The translations under genes and the position numbers were made by a program. A DNA stretch of 64,000 nt from Opisthorchis felineus. Taxonomy: Eukaryota; Platyhelminthes; Trematoda; Opisthorchiida; Opisthorchiidae. The notes under the pieces were generated by a model. The model saw nothing but the letters and a program-made list of their open reading frames with translations, was not told the DNA's origin and made no database searches. Positions 56,727 to 64,000 of the stretch are shown here, in pieces. Location of the stretch: the NCBI GenBank assembly GCA_004794785.1, contig SJOL01007233.1, forward strand, positions 1,370,472 through 1,434,471. The letters are read 5' to 3'. How positions within the stretch are numbered: the first letter of the stretch is position 1; each line of letters starts with the position of its first letter.

Positions 56727-57940
56727 TCTCGCGCCAGGCGCTCTTTGAGCGATTCTGCATGTGATGCAGTAAAAATATGGATCCTGTGGATTGATTAAGT
56801 ACATGCATGAGTAGGATACCGGAGGCTCAGCGTATTATTAACTGGTGGACCAGACTGTTAGCCAGTCAATCAGAGGCTGAGAGTAGATGGGTAGTCTAGA
56901 ATCAACCCCTCCACTCCCGCGACATGTTTTTCCTACCGCGGTAAGTTTGAAATTGGTTCAGTTTTTCGCTCGCGCAAGTTTGTCAACGAATTCCTTCGCT
57001 GTTCAACATATTTGCAGAGCTATCGAGTGTCATTTGGTTTGGAGCTCTTCACTCAAGTATAAGGTATGCGTGAAAGCTCTCATCTCCTCCGTGCACCCAC
57101 ACATTCACAAGCATGAACGAATTATGTCATGCTTTTCTCTGCTGAAACTGTCGGTGATCCACAACAGATATGGACGGAACGGGTGCAAAACACGCAAAAA
57201 AGGAACGCAATGTTAAGCTTGCTTGGCTTGGGGGCATTTAAAGTGTACGGGTTTGCGAGATGATCAGTTAGACCGACAGTTTAACGGTGACACGAAGTCT
57301 ACAAATTACAGGATGGGACCAACTTTTAATTCCCAGGTTGGACCAGCCAGCGCAAATATTCCCTTATAGTGGGAATACCCGAGGACAAACTGGTATTTCG
57401 TTCGAAGGCTTTGGAGAATGTAAATACAAAGATCGCGACGGCCTGGACGAAAGTCGACAACTAGCCTTCCTCTCTGAGCGAGTACCTAGGGCATTCCATC
57501 CCGGATTTGCTGGTTTCCAAGACCACCGTAAAGCTCAATAGCACTACAGTCAATACACTAACGGCATCTTTAGCTAAAAGACGCATGAAGTACCCCGGGA
57601 TAATCAACTTTGGCCCGTTTTCCAAAACGTCAAACTTTCCCCTCCAACTACCGCACGGAGGATGATGGAGCTGTCTCTACTCAATAAAAAAGCCCTCCTG
57701 AAGAACGAGAGCATATTCGAAGATCACCCTCTAGAGACGAAAAAGCCGAGTCACGCCGGCTATAGGGGGGAAGTCCGAAAGCAGTTTAGACTTTTCAAGC
57801 ATTCACGGATTCACGGAGTGATTCACAAGATCGAGGCTTTCCCCAAGCTTCTCGGGTCGGGTTTTTTCTTGTCGTCCAATACCGTTCGTTCACCTGAAGG
57901 GTACAGGCGTAATAAGGATGAAGATCCGCTCTTTAATTTT
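56727..57940. other. Upstream flank of ribonuclease kappa; nothing recognised
   Basis: The promoter should lie here. No TATA-like element in a convincing position and no domain in the plus-strand frames at 56887-57216 and 57287-57541. Confidence 0.45.
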
Positions 57941-57944
57941 TCAG

Positions 57945-60000
57945 CGCGGGGCAGTAGGCCAGCCAGTACGAGGAGTCACATGATAAGCATCTACAAGTCC
58001 CTTGAACTGGGTACTGCGCAACGGTCGGAGGAAGGTTATTCCACGCACCAACTACCCGAAGTGGGAAGACTTATTGCCTGGTAAAAGTGTGCGCACTGAG
58101 CTTATAATCCTTCTATCATGTCCTCGCTGTGTTGTAGTTTGGTCAATGGTGAAAAACCTTTTGGCCCAACTTGTTCAAACGCAACACAAGGAAGTATTGG
58201 GTCTCCTCGGAGGTGGGGATACTCCAGAAAAAGAGATCAAGCACCCAAAGTTTTGTTTCATAATCAACGGATTTGAGGCCGGCAACCATATTTGAATCAG
58301 CTCGTTTAATGCTCTTAAAGGGGGCTTCTTCCTCCTCGCGCCCTGGGTGGGCAGGCTGGTTGGCATATTCAAGAGGCGGTCTGACGTTGACCCCACATGG
58401 TATCTGGAAGTACACCCGAGGAATACGGTAAGGGTGCGCAAAGTCCTCCGTAGAAGGACAAATGCCTTTTGAGCCAACTTTTCATGGCGCATTGAAAAGG
58501 ATAGGTTTGAAGAGAGTCGGATACCCTGGCGTTTTCGTTTTCTATCTTCGTATTGTCCACTCTCACCACGCAAGGCAGAGGCACTTGCCGAGTCTCCCCA
58601 GGGCGACATATGGACGAGTTTTGCGTCATTCAGACAAAGATGCAAGCCTAGAGACCACTGCGACAACGTTTACACTCATTTGGAGGGCAATAGCGCCGGA
58701 AATTCAGGAAACAAGTCATCTGCAACAGGTAGACATGGACTTGAAGGTGCATCAGGAAGGTCGTTGACGTAGGTCAGAAACACGAGTGACCCTAAAAAGA
58801 AGCCTTGGAGAACCCCAATGGAATCAGATGCAGAAGAAGAATAGGTCATGCAAGCTTTCACTCAGAATATTCTGTCTGACGGTGAAGTCCTAATCAGGGT
58901 TATGTTTTTTGAATCTCACAAGACTCGAGCGTGTGGAGCAGTAGAACTTATGGAACTGGAACGAGATGTCGAAAATTATGGTATCCGCTATGAATCTTTC
59001 ATCCTTAGCTTGGGTTAAGCTGTCCAACAATACGAGCGTGTTCGCTACGCAGCAACGGTTTGGGAGGAATCCGTGCTGCAATGGGGATATCAAGTTGTTC
59101 GCGGTGAGGTGATTTAAGATGGCCCGCTTCATAATGCGTTCCATAACCCTGCACGGTATTCTAGCGAGTTCAATAGGCCTAGGTGATAAGCAGTCACCAG
59201 GTTTGTAGATTGGCGTAACAATCAGTTCCCTCCAAGCAAAGAGAAGGTTGCTTTCGTTGATCAACTGACGAAACGTCGGGTAGAAATGCTCCGCTAATGC
59301 GAATGACGTTTCCTTCGGGATCCTTGGATCCTTCGTCGGGCCCCAATCGCCGAAGGGGTTTGTACTAAGCAAGAGTTGACGAACATCCTCCTCCGTGAAA
59401 ACCAAATAGGCTAGAGGCCATTTGTAGTAACGCTTTGCGAAGATTGGATGCGATGAGGTTACCAGGATAGAACAAAGGCGTGCATCATCTTTTCTGCAAA
59501 CTCGACACGCCACTATAGGGTCACTAAGGGTTCTCTGTCTCTGTCCCTCAAGAAGAGGATCGCTGACTTTTTTCTACGGTGGTGTCGTACGTTTTCCCGA
59601 GCAAAGCTCGTATCGTGACCTGTTTTTGTATGTCTACCCGATAGATTCCTGATTTACAGAAGTATTGCTTCTTATGGAATGCCAGCTTATCTCCTAAGTT
59701 TTCTGTGGTTATCCTCTTGATGAAGAGTTGCGACATAGTTTCCAGAAGACGCAGAATCCTTTTGGATAGCTTCTGGTTTGGTTGAATGCGTACTGATTTC
59801 TTTGGGGCGAATACCGTATCAGCCTCATGGGTTTTTTAAATAGTGGTCTCGCATGTCTCATCTTTTGAAGCTGGTCCCAGTTTAAACTGATCAATTCTCG
59901 TTTTATATTTTCTTGTTTCCGCAACTTACAGTTTTCTATCACCTGCTAGACAGAGCTCGTTGTTTCTTCTTCCCGCCCTATGGTGTCGTTGCCGCCATTT
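57945..60000 (-). mobile_element. CR1-like LINE relic, minus strand
   Basis: Minus-strand order of a CR1-type ORF2. First comes an EN-RT linker (about 59940-59530). Then RT in a long frame 59513-58890 (FTEEDVRQLLLSTNPFGDWG; AWRELIVTPIYKPGDCL; HLTANNLISPLQHGFLPNR; IIFDI, which is motif A decayed). Next are GVLQGFFLGSLVFLTYVNDL and a degraded catalytic box PVADDLF near 58710 (family: SGVPQGSVLGPLLF, YADDL). Post-RT blocks follow to about 58140 (SNLSFSMRHEKLAQKAF). The C-terminus VVGAWNNLPPTVAQYP is near 58050. Frameshifts separate the blocks; dead. Confidence 0.8.
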
Positions 60001-60600
60001 TTAAACTGTGACGTCCTGATCTTGCTCCAATTTGGTATGTTCCCTACAAGATGATTAAACCTACTAACTATATTTCTGCAGCCACAGTGTCCACTGCGTT
60101 TAAATTTTGCCGGTTTGGGTACGACTTCAGCTGTGTTGGCTAATGCCCACTCATTATATGGCTGCCCCGCTGCTGCACACTGATGAGTCGTGTCGCCCGC
60201 TGAGAAAATGTGTGCCGGCAAATCCACGTATGCTAGTTGTTCTGTCCTCGCGAGGCTTCTCTCGGCCCGAGTACCACCGTTGTTGGTAGACTGTGGACCT
60301 ATCACGACCAAGTAGAGGTTGCTACCCGGGTTCAAATTCCATTGTGCCAGCTTGCCTTTAAGAGCACAAGGGGCCACAAAGCTACCTGGTTTGTCCAGAC
60401 TACGGGATTGGTTGATTTGTCACCAAGAGGGTAAAAATTCTGCTGCACACGGACAAAATGCCTTGGAAGCACCAGGGCAGAGGGGTTGACAGGTACCCCG
60501 CAGGGGCTCCTTCGAAGCCTTGGACCCAAATTCTGCGTAAAAATGCTAAGTCTGCCAACATTTTTGGTGGAAAAACCCTCTCCTTCCCATCCTCGAACGC
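60001..60600. other. Stretch without recognised content
   Basis: A 143-codon minus-strand frame (59946-60377) shows no motif. It may be the 5' part of either neighbouring CR1 relic. Confidence 0.4.
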
Positions 60601-60619
60601 AGCAGAGATGGCGTTGAAG

Positions 60620-61880
60620 TGCTTCTCCAAAACTGCCTTAGTCTTAAAAAATCTTCGCGATATTCAACAGGCGGCTTGCCTTGAACAAGTGTGCTTAATC
60701 GCACTTTCAGAAATCTGGCCCACACCAGATGTCTGACGAGAGGATCTCTATAGACGGTCACTTCACTTTCCTAGCTGACTCGAAAGGCTGGAGGGCAGGT
60801 GGGGTTGCTCTGTAGCGACGTGCGTCCCCGCCTACCACGATTGTTCCCTCCGAGACCACTCATGCAACTTTTTGCGATGCACTGTGGATTCAAATCCCGC
60901 TGCGTGAGACCGATTTGCTTTTATTCGTCGTGGTCGACTGTTTCCCCCCAAGTCCGTCTGAAAATGACCTGTTCCTAATATGCTGATCCCGAGCACTCTG
61001 ATGAACGTCAGTGGTAAGCGCTGATGCAAAATTTTCACCGGACCCGATACACTAGAACTCCAATCGGGAGGCCTTGGGAGCCTTAGTTTTACCTGCAGCA
61101 AGAGGTGCGCGAGGTGATAGCCGGAGAGAATTGGCCCGTAGTTATGGATTGCTTAACACAAGGCAGTTACAGGGGACACACGTCGGACATCTCTATAGCA
61201 TTCGCTCGAGTTCCACAGGTTCCAATGTTAAAAAAACTTGTGTCTTATGAGATTCAAGGAGAAATGTTAACTATGGATTGATATTTTGCTTTCAAGTGGA
61301 GCATCTCGAGTGAATGCCGGACAACCCATTCTTGTTCTGCAACAATCTCCGTCGGAGTTCCTGAGCCCGATGTCTTAGTGCTACTTTACCTTCTGATCCA
61401 CATCAGTGACCTTCCGGGTGCGCTATCGAATCCATTTTTCATTTTTGCGGACGACCTGGAATATTGAAGTTTCAACGCCAGCGCCCTCGAAATGGAGGCC
61501 GACGCCGCAAGGCAGTTTTTAATAAACTGGCACATTCCTCTGAATGCTGAAAACTGCACCCATAGTTTGTTCGGAGGCGTCTCAGTGAAGGCCTACTTCA
61601 GGCATGAGGAAATGGACCAAAGGACTTTTCAAAGCTAGATGCCAAAAAGGATTAGGGTACGTGGATCTATTCACTCCACCTGAAATCCTCCATCAGAAGC
61701 GACGCCAAATCTTAGTCTTGTCCGGAACGATATTGCGCCCCAAAAGTGCGTGGGACACTAATGGCGGGAAAGGCTGATTGCGTTCCGCTCTGGAAATGAT
61801 AATGATAATGTTTATTCCCAACTTGTGGATGGCACGCCGTCAGGCATGATCATAAGGTTACAGTCAGAATAAAAGCATGA
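60620..61880 (+). mobile_element. CR1-like LINE relic, plus strand, with internal deletion
   Basis: An endonuclease piece at 60640-60990 (AACLEQVCLIALSEIWPTPD; GWRAGGVAL; WIQIPLRETDLLLFVVV) is followed directly by RT from motif A on (GHTSDISIAFARVP at 61180, SVGVPEPDVLVLLYLL at 61350, FFIFADDLEY at 61440, NWHIPLNAENCTH). The region between the end of EN and RT motif A is missing. The relic ends with an AATGATAATGATAATG tail and TTTATTCCCAAC near 61800. Confidence 0.78.
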
Positions 61881-62194
61881 CTGGCGGGGATTGCGGGAAG
61901 AGGGTTTTTTTGGGAAAATGGGCAGCGTCACAGGCGGTGGGCATTATTCGATGTAGGCGTGATCACCACTAAACCGGCACGGGCAGGGAAGCACAGTTAC
62001 TATGCGATTTTGGAGAGAATATCGAGCAAGATCGGATTGTTAGGATTTGAAGGTGGCGGGCAAAAAACTAAGCGAGGGAGGGCAAAACAAGAGGCTTCCT
62101 ACCTGACACATGACAAGAAAAGTGTAAATGGTGGAAAATGAGAAACCAGAACATCAGATCTGGTGAAGCAGCAGAGTTGGCGTCATCCAGCCGG

Positions 62195-62440
62195 TCACAG
62201 TGAACCAAAACCTAAAATCACCGCTGAGGCCTCGCGGCCTTGGATGGGCTGCTGGGCCTGCTCTGACTTGTTACGCTTTGACTTCCGTGTCAACGCACCG
62301 CCGGTCAGAATCATGAGAATGACCCCGAAAGTGACGGCCGTAGTCCAGACAACTGAGGTAACATTCCGCTCGCCATTGTCCGGTGTGTGGACACTGACTA
62401 AGTTTCTACATTTATCAACGCCACAGAAGTAGACAAATGA
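62195..62440 (-). CDS. Possible last exon of a small Ly6-like membrane protein
   Basis: Minus-strand frame with a possible acceptor AATGTGCACAG at about 62445. It encodes SFVYFCGVDKCRN, recalling the closing CxxDxCN of Ly6/three-finger domains. It continues VTSVVWTTAVTFGVILMILT, a hydrophobic span typical of a GPI-anchor signal or a membrane helix, then a basic TRKSKRNK and a TAG stop after GFGSL. The earlier exons with the other cysteines were not found. The frame runs on to 62725 without motifs. It could be chance. Confidence 0.3.
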   Translation of the reverse strand, partial: SFVYFCGVDKCRNLVSVHTPDNGERNVTSVVWTTAVTFGVILMILTGGALTRKSKRNKSEQAQQPIQGREASAVILGFGSL

Positions 62441-62445
62441 GGATT

Positions 62446-63779
62446 GTTGTGTAATTCTGTGCACATTTGTGTCGGCAGTACCAATTGTTTGACGCTTACT
62501 TCCTGCACCAGAGACACCTGTGCTTGGACGCATCCTATGGTCCGCACTTCTCAAGAGCGGTTTAGCCGTACATTTCAGTGCCTTCATATCCAACCACTCG
62601 GGCAGGAGCTCGGAAGAAAGCTGTTTAGAATAATGCCACAAGCTTTCGTAACGCCACCTGTTCTTGATGGGAGTTGTACGTGCGTGTAACGGCACACCCG
62701 AAGGTGTTAAACGTTTCGGCTTCAAACCACAGTTCAGAATTCATTATTTTTATTTAGCATATTTTTCATTCACCAAGTCTTATTATTCCCTTATGCTGTT
62801 ATACTTTACTACTTAATTACTTTTATTTATTTATCTACGAATTCATTAGCCTTTAGCTTCTGAACCCACTAAGCACGTCACGCCGATCGTCACCCGATAT
62901 ATAGGTGAAATAAACTGCCACTACCGAAGTGACCATGGCGCGCACTAAATTGCTAGGACGGAACTAAAAGTTTGAATGTGGCGCAAATAAACATTTAACT
63001 GGCAACTATGGAAAAGCTCCTATGCTGGAGGAGAAAAAACTTCAAGTAAACTCAAATTGCGGTAGGTATGCACAGTATAGCAGAAACAAATGTGTATATA
63101 TAGTCAACCAGAAAATACCGAAAACGGACGCACGCTGACCACCCACCTACAAGAAGGCTGCATTAGGTGGAGCAGATTCTGGCGGGATCTCACCACAGAA
63201 GACGGTGACAAAGGAACAGACAGAGTATTTGCAATATAAAAGTGTCTTATGGATGACTGGGATCAGGTGCGCTGAGGCAAGAACTTGAGAAGCTGTGCAC
63301 CAGGAGTTCTAAAAAGATGCTGAGCTGGTACCAGGGCTGACGACAAACCAATTAATATCATTATACCTGGGATTTATTATATTATTTGTTTATTTACACA
63401 GTACGGAGTGAATGGTCGCGCCTGCCACCCGGTCTGGGGATAATGTGATGGCAAGTGCGATGTTATCCTGTGCACGGGCCCTACGTGAGTGCCTTTATTC
63501 TGGACCCTTGACTGCTTGTCGTACCGCATCAATACCTGTAAAAGGAAACTGAGCATCAGAGTGAACGAACAGTGAGCCCACCGTGTTTTCTGACCAAATT
63601 TGTTGACGCTGGCATGGGTTGTTCTTCGTGTGTATTGTGACAGGCAAAGACAGCCGCAGCATGGAAAATAAAAAGCGAGGTATTGCAAAGCGTTTGTTCA
63701 CTGCGCGGGAAATGGTTCGACCAAATAAAAATACTAACTGGAAGCGAGTTCCCAGAAAGCATGGAGTACAACACATAAC
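62446..63779. other. Non-coding stretch, nothing recognised
   Basis: AT-rich, with several overlapping minus-strand frames near 63377-63776 that lack motifs. No repeat match within the window. Confidence 0.45.
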
Positions 63780-64000
63780 CTAATTCTTACTTATGCCCTG
63801 TTTGAACAAGGTTTGGCCAACAGGTTTTTCACCGTTGAGCCGGCAAACACACGGCGGGGACATGGTAAGAAGATTTTCAAGCTCAGAGCGCACACTTTTA
63901 TTGGGCAAAATTTTTTCTCATTTCGTGTAGTAGCTGCGTGGAATAACTTTCCTCTGACAGTTGTCCACGCTCCTTCTAGAACCCATTTCAAAGCACTACT
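63780..64000 (+). mobile_element. CR1-like LINE, C-terminal coding end, runs off the window
   Basis: One uninterrupted frame from 63780 to the last base: [20 protein letters not shown], then [16 protein letters not shown], then [18 protein letters not shown]. This is the same C-terminal region as in the relic near 58050-58190, but without stops. It begins abruptly, as expected for a 5'-truncated insertion. Confidence 0.8.

Noticed and set aside
57287..58084. Plus-strand frames left of the CR1 relic
   Set aside because: The right part is antisense to the CR1 C-terminus (VVGAWNNLPPTV on the minus strand), so the longest frame is a shadow. The rest has no recognised content.
63377..63776. Overlapping minus-strand frames suggesting a gene
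   Set aside because: Three frames overlap with no motif. A possible acceptor TTCCTTTTACAG exists, but no consistent exon chain could be built.

Overview
The window looks like nuclear DNA of a parasitic flatworm, most likely a trematode. The gene content is animal: an intron-rich TR2/TR4-type nuclear receptor and a ribonuclease kappa gene. The repeats are a tRNA-derived SINE, EN-RT non-LTR elements with a (GAT)n tail, CR1-like elements and Ty3/gypsy relics of the kind known from liver flukes. The species is inference; no rRNA or mitochondrial marker is present.

Layout. 1-8395: mostly non-coding, with a decayed gypsy pol (minus strand) and SINE copies. 8396-26351 (+): nine exons of an NR2C (TR2/TR4) nuclear receptor whose splice phases all join, giving 1,529 residues with the N-terminus missing. 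26352-34640: no gene recognised; holds a 91-base N gap beside an AT repeat. 34640-37576: a decayed EN-RT LINE split by a SINE. 38979-56726 (-): a two-exon ribonuclease kappa gene encoding 98 residues, whose exons are 17.45 kb apart. That single intron is packed with mobile DNA: LINE relics, a gypsy element whose gag zinc knuckle is split by a SINE, a LINE with a 409-codon open frame, and a 7.7 kb near-perfect palindrome. 57940-64000: CR1-like LINE relics in both orientations and one possible last exon of a small membrane protein.

The palindrome (48693-52340 and 52763-56401, 422-bp spacer) is the most unusual object. Each arm holds a decayed EnSpm/CACTA-like transposase gene and, downstream on the same strand, a second gene that I rebuilt as eight exons separated by 33-46-nt introns, with every splice phase consistent. 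Its product has an acidic N-terminal segment and a C-terminal region resembling the DUF4806 type. Both arms carry the same stop codons and frameshifts, and there is no indel between them over about 3.6 kb except 9 bases at the outer tip. One 300-bp patch nevertheless differs by about 6 percent. The whole structure lies 257 bp inside the ribonuclease kappa intron, so the pre-mRNA could fold into a multi-kilobase hairpin.
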